Assembly (NCBI RefSeq): GCF_013386825.1
Contig: NZ_JACARC010000037.1
Coordinates: 124,001 to 188,000, forward strand
Origin: Pseudomonas sp. IPO3778
GTDB lineage: Bacteria; Pseudomonadota; Gammaproteobacteria; Pseudomonadales; Pseudomonadaceae
DNA: 64,000 nt
Direction: 5' to 3'
How positions within the stretch are numbered: the first letter of the stretch is position 1; each line of letters starts with the position of its first letter. Under the pieces are notes generated by a model. That model saw nothing but the letters and a program-made list of their open reading frames with translations, had not been told where the DNA came from and did not search any database. The translations under genes were made by a program, and so were the position numbers. Positions 18,748-30,132 of this stretch are shown in pieces.

Positions 18748-19238
18748 GCAGCCTCGACCAACTGCAACCCTTGATCGCCCCGCCGGTGATCGGCTTCTGG
18801 CCGCCGGCGCCGGGTTGGTGGCTGTTGCTGCTGATCCTCCCGCTGGCGGGCTGGGGCCTGTGGTGGCTGCGACGCTTCCTGCCGGCCAAACGCCCGCTGG
18901 CCCGTGCCGAACAACCCCTGGACCCGTTGCGCATCGCCGCCCTCGCCGAGCTGGCCTTGATGCCCAAACCCTATGACGGCGCGCCGGCCGGTGCCTGGCT
19001 GCAACAACTCAACGGCCTGCTTAAACGCCTGTGCCGCAACGACTATCCCTACAGCCAGAGTCATACCCTCAACGGTCGCAAATGGCTGGCGTTCCTCGAC
19101 AACCGTTGCCCCGCCGCCGGCCTGACCCGCTGGATGGTGCTGGTGGAAGGCGCCTACAAGCCCGAATGCAAACTCGACGACAAGGCCATCGCCGGCCTGA
19201 CCCAGGCCGTCGACACCTGGATTCGCAAACATGTTTGA
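18744..19238 (+). CDS. DUF4381 membrane protein
   Basis: A 164-residue protein whose start overlaps the preceding stop (ATGA). A single transmembrane helix spans about residues 22-45 (PGWWLLLLILPLAGWGLWWL), leaving a cytoplasmic helical domain. DUF4381 proteins occur in Bat-type operons in this position. No catalytic residue is evident; a scaffolding role is inferred. Confidence 0.88.
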   Translation: MSSLDQLQPLIAPPVIGFWPPAPGWWLLLLILPLAGWGLWWLRRFLPAKRPLARAEQPLDPLRIAALAELALMPKPYDGAPAGAWLQQLNGLLKRLCRNDYPYSQSHTLNGRKWLAFLDNRCPAAGLTRWMVLVEGAYKPECKLDDKAIAGLTQAVDTWIRKHV

Positions 19239-20319
19239 GTTCGCCTGGCCGTGGATCTTTGCCCTGTTGCCCTTGCCGTGGTTGCTGCGGGTCGTCTTGC
19301 CGGTGGCCGACAGCGGCGAGCCGGCGTTGAAAGTCAGCTTCCTGAGCGACCTCGAAGGCCTCGCCCGTCGCCGTGCGCGGGTCAACCTGCCGGGCTGGCG
19401 CCAGCAAGCGCCGTTCGTGTTCCTGTGGCTGTTGCTGTTAACCGCCGCTGCCCGCCCGGAATGGCTCGGCGAACCGCTGCCCATTGCTGCCAGTGGCCGA
19501 GATTTGCTGGTGGCGGTGGACGTCTCCGGCTCGATGGACTTCCCCGACATGCAGTGGCAGGACGAGGACGTCAGCCGCCTGAGCCTGGTCAAGCACCTGC
19601 TGGGGGACTTCCTGGAAAGTCGTGAAGGTGACCGCGTAGGCTTGATCCTGTTCGGTAGCCAGGCTTATCTGCAAGCACCCCTGACGTTTGACCGACGCAC
19701 CGTGCGTACCTGGCTCGATGAGGCCCGCATTGGCATCGCCGGTAAAAATACCGCGATTGGTGACGCCATCGGCCTGGCCCTCAAGCGCCTGCGTCAGCGC
19801 CCTGCGCAAAGCCGGGTGCTGATCCTGATCACCGACGGTGCCAACAATGCCGGCCAAATCGACCCGCTGACCGCCGCCCGCCTGGCCGCCGAGGAAGGCG
19901 TAAAAATCTACCCGATCGGCATCGGCGCAGACCCCGAGCAAACCGGTTCCCTGGGCATCCTCGGCGTCAACCCGAGCCTGGACCTCGACGAGCCGGCCCT
20001 CAAGGCCATCGCCGAAGCCACCGGTGGCCGCTACTTCCGCGCCCGCGACGGCAATGAATTGCTGAAGATCAAGGAAACCCTCGATCAGCTTGAACCCGTG
20101 GCCCAGCAACCGACCCAGGCCCGCCCCGCCCAGGCGCTGTACAGCGCGCCGCTGGCGTTGGCACTGATCCTCAGCATGCTGCTGGTGATCCAGGAACGCT
20201 GGCCGGATAACGCCCTGCAACGCCTGTTCAACAAACTCTCAAGCAAGGGCCGTTTCCTGCAACCCAACCCCGAATGGCGCGAACGCCTGAAACGCCTGCG
20301 TTTGCGGAGGCGTCGATGA
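19231..20319 (+). CDS. VWA-domain membrane protein (BatA-like)
   Basis: A 362-residue protein with N-terminal membrane helices (residues 1-25 and near 60-75), a VWA domain at about 90-290, and a C-terminal helix near 310-330. The MIDAS metal site is intact: DVSGSM supplies D-x-S-x-S, and later Thr and Asp residues are present (ITDGANNAG). It overlaps the previous gene by 8 bases. BatA-type proteins are proposed to form membrane complexes linked to envelope stress or aerotolerance; the role here is by analogy. Confidence 0.92.
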   Translation: MFEFAWPWIFALLPLPWLLRVVLPVADSGEPALKVSFLSDLEGLARRRARVNLPGWRQQAPFVFLWLLLLTAAARPEWLGEPLPIAASGRDLLVAVDVSGSMDFPDMQWQDEDVSRLSLVKHLLGDFLESREGDRVGLILFGSQAYLQAPLTFDRRTVRTWLDEARIGIAGKNTAIGDAIGLALKRLRQRPAQSRVLILITDGANNAGQIDPLTAARLAAEEGVKIYPIGIGADPEQTGSLGILGVNPSLDLDEPALKAIAEATGGRYFRARDGNELLKIKETLDQLEPVAQQPTQARPAQALYSAPLALALILSMLLVIQERWPDNALQRLFNKLSSKGRFLQPNPEWRERLKRLRLRRRR

Positions 20320-22058
20320 TCGCCCTGTGGCCGCACTGGTTCCGTCCCTGGTGGCTGTTGCTGCTGCCCCTGCTCGGCTGGCTGCTGTGGCAGTTGTGGC
20401 ACCGGCAGAAACGCGCCGGGCGCTGGCAGATGATCCTGCCACAGGCCTTCCATGCCGCGCTGCTCAGCGGCGGCAGTGGCCGGGAAAGCAAATCGCCGTG
20501 GGTGGTGCTGGGCATCGCCTGGCTGCTGGCCGTGCTGGCGTTGCTGGGCCCGAGTTGGGAACGCGTCGAACAACCCAGCCAGAAACCCGCCGACCCGCTG
20601 GTGGTGCTGCTGGAACTGACCCCGGAAATGCTCGCCACCGACAGCCCGCCCAGCCGCCTCGAACAGGCGCGGCGCAAGCTGTTCGACCTGCTCCAGGCCC
20701 GCAGCGATGCGCAGACCGCCATCGTGGTCTACGCCGGCAGCGCCCACACCCTGGTGCCGCTCTCGGACGACCTGGCCACCAGCCATAACCTGCTGGAGGC
20801 CCTGCGCCCTTCGATCATGCCTGAGCCCGGCCATCGCGCGGACCTCGCCGTGGAAAAAGCCCTGGGCCTGCTCAAGCATGGCGGCCTCGGCCAGGGCCGC
20901 CTGCTGCTGATTGGCTCGTCGCTGTCCAAGCAGGAGCGCCAGGGCATCCGCCTGCAGTTGCAAGGCAGCCAGGCGCCGACCTTGTCGATCCTCGGCATCG
21001 GCAGCCGCGAAGGCACGCCGGTGACCCAGGAAAGCGGCGAATTCCTCAAGGACGCCCAGGGTGCGATCCTCGTACCGCGCCTCGACAGCCCGACGCTCAA
21101 GGCCTTCGCCAGCGAAATGGGCGGCCGCTACCGCCAGGCCCGCCTGGACGACAAGGACCTGCGCCACCTCGGCCTGCTGGACGGCCCGCAAAGCCTGCGC
21201 AATGACGGCCAACTGCTGCACCTCGACACCTGGGCCGACCAGGGTTATTGGCTGCTCTTGCCGCTGTTGCTGCTGGCCGCCTGCGCCGGGCGCCGCGGCT
21301 GGCTGTTCTTCTTGCCGTTACTGCTGTTGGGCGCGCCACAGCCCAGCTATGCGTTCGACTTCCAGGACCTGTGGCTGCGCCCGGACCAACAGGGCCAATT
21401 GCTGCTGAAGCAAAAACGCCCGGCCGAGGCTGCCGAACATTTTGAAGACCCGCAATGGCAAGGCGTCGCGCTGTATGAAGCGGGTAACTACGCCGAAGCC
21501 GCCAAGCGTTTTGCCGAAGGCAGCGACGCCTATTCCCACTACAATCGAGGCAATGCCCTGGCCAAAAGCGGCGAACTGGAAGCGGCGATCGACGCCTACG
21601 AACAGGCCCTGGAAGCCCAGCCCGACTTGCAGCCGGCACTGAAGAACAAAGCCCTGGTGGAAAGCCTGATGCAGCAGGAGCCGGAAAAAACCGAGCCGGC
21701 CAAGCCTGCAAAAAACGAGGATGACGAAACCACCCAACCCGGCCAGACTGCGCAACCGGGCGCCAACAGCCAAGCCGCCACCGGTGGCGAGCAGACGTCC
21801 CAAGGCCAGGGCCAGCCCGGTACGACCGATACCCAAACCGGCGCCACACCCCACGCCGGCAGTAACGAGGTACCCGGCAGCGAGTTGGGTGATGAGCAAA
21901 CCACCACGCCGCCCCTGCGCCCCGCCGACGGCACGATCGAAGGCGAACAGCGCCAGGCCCTGGAACAATGGCTGCGGCAGATCCCGGACAACCCCGGCGA
22001 GCTGCTGCGACGCAAATTCTGGTACGAACAGCAACAACATCAGGACAAGACTCGATGA
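20316..22058 (+). CDS. VWA plus TPR membrane protein (BatB/BatC-like fusion)
   Basis: A 580-residue protein that starts at an ATGA overlap. Two N-terminal helices (residues 5-25 and 60-80) precede a VWA-like domain at about 95-290, then two more helices near 310-345, a TPR pair at about 385-445 (ALYEAGNYAEAAKRFAEGS and AIDAYEQALEAQPDLQPALK), and a Gln/Thr/Pro-rich disordered tail with a short C-terminal helix. The MIDAS position reads ELTPEM instead of D-x-S-x-S, so metal binding is doubtful. It combines what are separate batB and batC genes elsewhere. Confidence 0.9.
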   Translation: MIALWPHWFRPWWLLLLPLLGWLLWQLWHRQKRAGRWQMILPQAFHAALLSGGSGRESKSPWVVLGIAWLLAVLALLGPSWERVEQPSQKPADPLVVLLELTPEMLATDSPPSRLEQARRKLFDLLQARSDAQTAIVVYAGSAHTLVPLSDDLATSHNLLEALRPSIMPEPGHRADLAVEKALGLLKHGGLGQGRLLLIGSSLSKQERQGIRLQLQGSQAPTLSILGIGSREGTPVTQESGEFLKDAQGAILVPRLDSPTLKAFASEMGGRYRQARLDDKDLRHLGLLDGPQSLRNDGQLLHLDTWADQGYWLLLPLLLLAACAGRRGWLFFLPLLLLGAPQPSYAFDFQDLWLRPDQQGQLLLKQKRPAEAAEHFEDPQWQGVALYEAGNYAEAAKRFAEGSDAYSHYNRGNALAKSGELEAAIDAYEQALEAQPDLQPALKNKALVESLMQQEPEKTEPAKPAKNEDDETTQPGQTAQPGANSQAATGGEQTSQGQGQPGTTDTQTGATPHAGSNEVPGSELGDEQTTTPPLRPADGTIEGEQRQALEQWLRQIPDNPGELLRRKFWYEQQQHQDKTR

Positions 22059-23695
22059 ACCGCTGCACCGCCCTTCTTCTCACCCTCGCGTTGTGGGCCA
22101 GCCAGGCCCAGGCCGCCGGCCTGGTGGCCAGTGTCGACCGCAGCCGCATCAACTCCGGGGAGACGGTGGAACTGACGGTGGAGTCCAACGACGTCACGCT
22201 GTTCGGCAAACCGGACCTGGCGCCCCTGGACCCGCTGTTTGAAGTAAGCGGCACCCGCCAGATCAACCAGCTCACCACGCTGGCCGGCGACAACCACGCC
22301 ACCACCCGCTGGATCATCACCCTGCTGCCCAAGGAAAACGGTACCGTGGTGATTCCGCCGTTGCAGATCGGCGAACTCAAGACCCAGCCGATCACCTTGC
22401 AAGTGGTGGAAACCGTCAGCCAGAACACCGAGACCCAACTGGCCCCGGTGTTTATCGAAACCAACCTTGATCAAGACAGCGTCTACGTCCAGGCCCAGGC
22501 GCTGCTGACCGTGCGCGTCTACCACTCGGTGTCGCTGTATGACGACAGCAGCCTCACGCCGTTGCAGATCGCCGACACGCGCATCGAGCAACTGGGCGAG
22601 TCGCGCACCTACGAAAAAGTCATCAACGGCATCCGCCATGGCGTGATCGAAACCCGCTATGCCATCTACCCGCAGCACAGCGGCACGCTGACGATCCCGC
22701 CGCAGATCTTCAGCGCCACCCTGGCGGAGCCACGTCCCGCCCAGGACAACAACCCTCAAGGCTCCAAGCCCGGCAAGCTGATCCACGTCAGCTCGCCGGA
22801 GCTGTCACTGACGGTCAAGGCCAAGCCTGCGCTGTACCCGGCAGACGCCCCCTGGTTGCCGGCCCGCAGCCTGACCTTAACTGAAGCCTGGAACCCTGAG
22901 CCGGATCACGTGCAGGTCGGCGACTCCCTGACCCGCAGCCTGACCCTGAAAGCCGAAGGCCTGGCCGGCGCACAACTGCCGCCCCTGGCGCTGAGCGACA
23001 TCCCCGGCCTGCGCCGCTACCCGGACCAGCCGGTGCTGAGCAACCAGAACAACGACCGCGGCCTGATCGGCAGCCGTGAAGACCGCGAAGCCCTGGTGCC
23101 CAACCGCGTCGGCCCACTCGAACTGCCGCCGGTGGAAGTGGTGTGGTGGAACACCCACGAAGACCACCTGGAACGCACCAGCCTCCCGGCCCGCACCCTG
23201 CAAGTGGCGACCAACCCGAGCCTGATCGTGGACACACCGGCCAGCCCCACCGTAATCACCGCGCCGGACAACGACAGCCTGTGGATCTGGCAACTGACCA
23301 GCCTGATCCTGGCCTGCACCACCCTGCTGGGCTTCGGTTTGTGGTGGCGTGCACGCTGGCAGCCGGCGATCCTGCGGGCCGCGCAAACCGGCCCGAGCCC
23401 GCGTACCTTGCTGGACGACCTCAAACGGGCGAGCCAGGCCAACGACCCGCAAGCCACGCGCCAGGCACTGGATGCCTGGGCCCGGCAACAGCCGGAGACC
23501 CTGGCCGACATGGCCGCGCGGTTTGTGCCGCTGTCGGATGCATTGGACGGGTTGAATGGCGCGCTGTACAGCGAGAGTGGGCAGTATTGGCAGGGTGAGG
23601 AATTGTGGCGGGCGGTGAAGGCGATTCCGATGGCGGAGCGTGAGCAGGACCCTGCGGGGGACAGCACCAGCTTGCCGCCGCTGTATCCCAAGTAG
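22055..23695 (+). CDS. BatD-like membrane-anchored beta-domain protein
   Basis: A 546-residue protein starting at an ATGA overlap. A signal peptide (MNRCTALLLTLALWASQAQA) leads into a large periplasmic beta-sandwich region (BatD/oxygen-tolerance family), followed by a transmembrane helix near residues 410-432 (LTSLILACTTLLGFGLWW) and a cytoplasmic helical tail. The periplasmic part contains repeated Ig-like strands (VDRSRINSGETVELTVES). It is the last gene of the cluster; a compound inverted repeat follows. Confidence 0.9.
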   Translation: MNRCTALLLTLALWASQAQAAGLVASVDRSRINSGETVELTVESNDVTLFGKPDLAPLDPLFEVSGTRQINQLTTLAGDNHATTRWIITLLPKENGTVVIPPLQIGELKTQPITLQVVETVSQNTETQLAPVFIETNLDQDSVYVQAQALLTVRVYHSVSLYDDSSLTPLQIADTRIEQLGESRTYEKVINGIRHGVIETRYAIYPQHSGTLTIPPQIFSATLAEPRPAQDNNPQGSKPGKLIHVSSPELSLTVKAKPALYPADAPWLPARSLTLTEAWNPEPDHVQVGDSLTRSLTLKAEGLAGAQLPPLALSDIPGLRRYPDQPVLSNQNNDRGLIGSREDREALVPNRVGPLELPPVEVVWWNTHEDHLERTSLPARTLQVATNPSLIVDTPASPTVITAPDNDSLWIWQLTSLILACTTLLGFGLWWRARWQPAILRAAQTGPSPRTLLDDLKRASQANDPQATRQALDAWARQQPETLADMAARFVPLSDALDGLNGALYSESGQYWQGEELWRAVKAIPMAEREQDPAGDSTSLPPLYPK

Positions 23696-23724
23696 CCCCC
23701 CTCTCAGAAACACCACGAAGCAAA

Positions 23725-23846
23725 TGTGGGAACCGGGCTTATGTGGGAGCTGGCTTGCCTGCGATGGCACCACCGCGGTCTGGCTGATAGACCGAGGGGA
23801 TGCCATCGCGGGCAAGCCCGGCTCCCACACAAACCTGGCTCCCACA
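23725..23846. repeat. Compound REPIN-like repeat, class A nested in partial copies
   Basis: An inner element with ends TGTGGGAGCTGG and CCGGCTCCCACA (23742-23829) is flanked by outer partial arms TGTGGGAACCGG (23725) and CTGGCTCCCACA (23835). It fills the gap between the convergent batD-like gene and glpV. Confidence 0.85.
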
Positions 23847-23867
23847 TTTTGATCTGCTGCGTTTGGG

Positions 23868-25610
<1,743 letters not shown>

Positions 25611-25645
25611 AGAGACCTCCTGGTTTTGGGGTTCAAAAGGGGCAA

Positions 25646-25921
25646 CTAGCCCCAGCGCATCACAGACAACAGCCACACCAGAGACAGCGCGGACGCCACC
25701 CAGATGCTCCAGCCGGTTACGCCGATCACCAACAAATGCAGGTAGGCGCTGCCGAGAAGACCGATAAACAAGCGATCACCACGGGTGGTGCTGATCGGTA
25801 ACACGCCGCGCCGGGGGATACTCGGCGAGCGCAATTCCCAGGTCGTCATGCCCGCCAGCAGCAGGCCGATGGCGACAAAGAACAGTGCAGTCGGGGTGGT
25901 CCAGGCCATCCATTCCATCAT
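25646..25921 (-). CDS. glpU: DUF2160 small membrane protein (GlpU-like)
   Basis: A 91-residue protein with two predicted transmembrane segments (residues 10-25 and 55-85) around a short basic loop. DUF2160 proteins are found almost only inside this class of ABC importer operon; their function is unknown. GAGGAG lies just upstream and two consecutive ATGs are available (25921 and 25918); the second has the better spacing. It sits 7 bp after the permease stop. Confidence 0.8.
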   Translation of the reverse strand: MMEWMAWTTPTALFFVAIGLLLAGMTTWELRSPSIPRRGVLPISTTRGDRLFIGLLGSAYLHLLVIGVTGWSIWVASALSLVWLLSVMRWG

Positions 25922-25928
25922 CGACTCC

Positions 25929-26729
25929 TCAGACCCGGCCCAGGGCAAAGCCCTTGGCCACGTGGTTGCGAACAAACCAGATCACCAGCATGCCCGGCAG
26001 GATGGTCAACACCCCCGCCGCCGCCAGCACGCCCCAGTCGATGCCGGAGGCGGACACCGTGCGGGTCATCACTGCAGCGATGGGCTTGGCGTTCACCGAG
26101 GTCAGCGTGCGGGCCAGCAGGAGTTCGACCCAGGAAAACATGAAGCAGAAAAACGCCGTGACGCCGATCCCCGAGCCAATCAGCGGGATGAAAATTTTCA
26201 GGAAAAACTTGGGGAAGCTGTACCCGTCGATGTAGGCGGTTTCGTCGATTTCTTTGGGCACACCGGACATGAAGCCTTCCAGAATCCACACCGCCAGCGG
26301 CACGTTGAACAGGCAATGGGCCAGGGCCACGGCGATATGGGTATCGAACAGGCCAATGGAGGAATACAGCTGGAAAAACGGCAGCAAAAACACCGCCGGC
26401 GGTGCCATGCGGTTGGTCAGCAGCCAGAAAAACAGGTGCTTGTCACCGAGGAAGCGGTAGCGCGAAAACGCGTAGGCCGCAGGCAGCGCCACACTCAGGG
26501 AAATAACGGTGTTGAGGCTCACGTAATACAGCGAGTTGAGGTAGCCGGTGTACCAACTCGGGTCGGTGAAAATCACCTTGTAGTTGGCGAAGGTAAAGTC
26601 CTGGGGAAACAGGGTCAGGCCACCGAGGATTTCGGTGTTGCTCTTGAAGGACATGTTCAGCAGCCAGTAGATCGGCACCAGCAGGAACAGGATGTAGACC
26701 AGCAGCGGGATCAGCTTGCGCTTGCGCAT
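25929..26729 (-). CDS. glpQ: ABC transporter permease, MalG-like (GlpQ-like)
   Basis: A 266-residue inner-membrane permease with six predicted helices. The EAA coupling loop is visible as IDETAYIDGYSFPKFFLKI near residue 165, the site that contacts an ATPase subunit. It starts 10 bp after the other permease stop. The family is that of MalG/UgpE carbohydrate permeases; assignment to polyol uptake follows operon context. Confidence 0.87.
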   Translation of the reverse strand: MRKRKLIPLLVYILFLLVPIYWLLNMSFKSNTEILGGLTLFPQDFTFANYKVIFTDPSWYTGYLNSLYYVSLNTVISLSVALPAAYAFSRYRFLGDKHLFFWLLTNRMAPPAVFLLPFFQLYSSIGLFDTHIAVALAHCLFNVPLAVWILEGFMSGVPKEIDETAYIDGYSFPKFFLKIFIPLIGSGIGVTAFFCFMFSWVELLLARTLTSVNAKPIAAVMTRTVSASGIDWGVLAAAGVLTILPGMLVIWFVRNHVAKGFALGRV

Positions 26730-26739
26730 GTTGGCGGCC

Positions 26740-27602
26740 TCAGCGGTTGGCGTCGGAGTGGGTCATGGCGGTGTAGAACAGCCAGGACACCAACAGGATG
26801 ATCAGGAAGTACACCAGTGAAAACGCCGCCGCCGGGCCCAGGTCGAATTGCCCTACAGCCATCTGGGTGAGCGTCTGGCTGAGGAAGGTGGTGGAATTCC
26901 CCGGCCCGCCCCCCGTCAGCACAAACGGTTCGGTGTAGATCATGAAACTGTCCATGAAGCGCAGCATCACCGCGATCAGCAGCACGCTTTTCAGCTTCGG
27001 CAGCTGGATATGTCGGAACACTGCCCAACTGGAGGCCCGATCAATCCGCGCCGCCTGGTAGTACACATCCGGGATCGCCCGCAGCCCCGAGAAACACAGG
27101 AGCGCCACCAGGGACGTCCAGTGCCACACGTCCATCACCAGCACCGTGACCCAGGCGTCCATGGTGTTGGCTGCGTAGTTGTAGCTGATGCCCATCGCGT
27201 TGAGCGTTGAACCCAGCAGGCCAATGTCGGCGCGGCCGAAGATCTGCCAGATGGTGCCCACCACGTTCCACGGGATCAGCAGCGGAATCGCCATCACGAT
27301 CAACACCAGCGAGGACCAGCGACCCTTGGTGGGCATGGTCAGGGCGATGGCAATCCCTAAGGGAATTTCGATCAGCAGCACGCACGCGGAATAGATGAAC
27401 TGGCGCAACAGCGAGTCATGCAGGCGCGGGTCCAGCAGCACCTGTTTGTACCAGTCGGCGCCGACAAAGTAGCGGCTGGACTGATCGAAGATGTCCTGCA
27501 CCGAGTAGTTGACCACGGTCATCATCGGGATCACCGCACTGAAGGCCACCAGCAAAAACACCGGCAATACCAGCCACCAGGCCTTGTTGTTCTGCACCTT
27601 GT

Positions 27603-27606
<4 letters not shown>
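26740..27606 (-). CDS. glpP: ABC transporter permease, MalF-like (GlpP-like)
   Basis: A 288-residue permease with six predicted helices. The EAA loop reads YYQAARIDRASSWAVFRHIQ near residue 192. The start overlaps the stop of the preceding ATPase gene by 4 bases (ATGA), implying translational coupling. It pairs with the next permease to form a heterodimeric channel. Confidence 0.87.
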
Positions 27607-28699
<1,093 letters not shown>

Positions 28700-28700
<1 letters not shown>

Positions 28701-29794
28701 CAGGCAACCCTCGCAACACGTCGACCCGGGGCCTGGACCAGGCGTCCCTGGCCATCGAACACAAACAATTTGTGGGTAGGGATATAGATGCGGATCGGCG
28801 CGTCGACGTCGTACTCATGCACGCCGGGCAAATGCAGCACCAGCAGGAAGTGTTCGCTGCGCACATGCAGGAAGGTTTCCGAGCCGCTGATCTCGGCGAC
28901 TTCCACGGTCACCGCCAACTCCAGGTCGTCATCGTTGCTGGGCACCAGGCTGATATGGCTGGGCCGCACGCCAAAGCGAAACTCGCCCTCGCCGATGGGC
29001 CGCAGGTCGACGTTCAGCGGGAAGTGCACAACGTTGGCAAAGCTCACTTCATTGCCGCTGATGCGCCCGGGCATCAGGTTGATCGGCGGCTCGGAAAACA
29101 GCTCGGCGGCCAGCACGGTCTGCGGCTGGTGATAGACCTCGGCGGCCTTGCCGCTCTGGATCACCCGGCCCTCATGGAGAATGGTGGTGGTGCCGCCCAG
29201 GGCCAGGGCTTCGTTGGGTTCGGTGGTGGCGTAGATCGCAATGGTGTGGCGCGCCTTGAACAGCTCGCGCATTTCCTGACGCAGTTCTTCCCGCAGTTTG
29301 TAGTCCAGGTTTACCAGGGGCTCGTCGAACAGGATCAGCTCGGCGTCCTTGACCAGCGCTCGGGCCATGGCGGTGCGCTGCTGTTGGCCGCCCGAGAGTT
29401 CCAGGGGGTGACGCTGGAGGAATTTCTCGATGCGCAACATCCGGGCGGTTTCGAGAACCTTGCTCTGGATCTGCTCGGCCGACACACCGGCCTGGCGCAG
29501 CGGCGAGGCGATGTTCTCGAACACGGTCATGGTCGGGTAATTGATGAACTGCTGATAGACCATCGACACGTTGCGCAAACGCACCGGTTTGTGGGTGACA
29601 TCGACGCCGTTCATCAGGATGCGCCCGCTGTCGGGCTTGTCCAGGCCGGCCATCAGGCGCATCAGGCTGGTCTTGCCGGACAGCGTGCGGCCCAGCAATA
29701 CATTGAAGGAACCGGCTTCGAAACGCAGGCTGGCGTCGTCGATCCAGGTCTGGCCTTCGACAACGCGAGTGACGTGCTCCAGGGTCAATGACAT
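28700..29794 (-). CDS. glpS: ABC transporter ATPase lacking the switch histidine (GlpS-like)
   Basis: A 364-residue MalK-class ATPase, first gene of the polyol importer operon. Walker A is GRTLSGKT (residues 35-42), the signature LSGGQQQR (133-140) is normal, and Walker B is LILFDEP. The H-loop region reads YATTEPNEA, so Thr191 stands where His is expected. A C-terminal TOBE-like domain is present. Upstream on the same strand lie a sigma-54 promoter-like sequence and a tract of TGAACA repeats. Confidence 0.87.
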
Positions 29795-29838
29795 GACACG
29801 ACCTTTTTATTATTGGAATGGTTCTGGCAAGAGCACAG

Positions 29839-29854
29839 AGCGAGTTCCGTGCCA
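29839..29854 (-). promoter_or_regulatory. Sigma-54 promoter of the glpSTPQUV operon
   Basis: Read on the minus strand, TGGCACGGAACTCGCT matches the -24/-12 consensus TGGCACG-N4-TTGCW at all positions but one, with the required GG-N10-GC spacing. It lies 45 bp before the glpS start. The divergent gene encodes a GAFTGA-containing activator, which supports the assignment. Confidence 0.82.
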
Positions 29855-29907
29855 AAAACCCAAAACCCAGGCGGGTCAACGGGTTAGGCAAAAAGGCGGT
29901 TCACCTC

Positions 29908-29977
29908 TGAACAGAAATGAACAGGCCGGCCTGAACAACTGAACACGTGGTGGGTTGACAATGAACAGTTCTGAACA
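29908..29977. promoter_or_regulatory. Six TGAACA repeats: candidate upstream activating sequence
   Basis: TGAACA begins at 29908, 29918, 29932, 29940, 29962 and 29972, all in one orientation. Two pairs have the form TGAACA-N4-TGAACA (10-bp period) and one TGAACA-N2-TGAACA. The tract lies about 55-125 bp upstream of the -24 element, the usual place for enhancer sites of sigma-54 activators. Binding by the adjacent AcoR-type protein is inferred. Confidence 0.65.
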
Positions 29978-29985
29978 ACACTTTG

Positions 29986-30085
29986 TGTCGGAGCGAGCTT
30001 GCTCGCGAAGAACTTCAGGGCGCCGCGTTCATTCTGGATGGGCGCGTTATCGTTGACGTTCTTCGCGAGCAAGCTCGCTCCTACA
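29986..30085. repeat. REPIN-like element, class C
   Basis: Ends TGTCGGAGCGAGCTTGCTCG and the inverted GAGCAAGCTCGCTCCTACA bound a 100-bp element. Its interior shares CGCGTTATCGTTGACG with the copies at 53846 and 54648. It sits between the TGAACA tract and the activator gene. Confidence 0.88.
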
Positions 30086-30132
30086 TAGGTAGAGATAGAA
30101 CCCAGAACAACAATAAAACAAGGGTCACCGCC

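Noticed and set aside
29983..30132. N-terminal extension of the sigma-54 activator (50 extra residues)
   Set aside because: It translates the class C repeat; similar peptides (RSELAREELQ) arise from the other copies. The ATG at 30133 starts the conserved protein.
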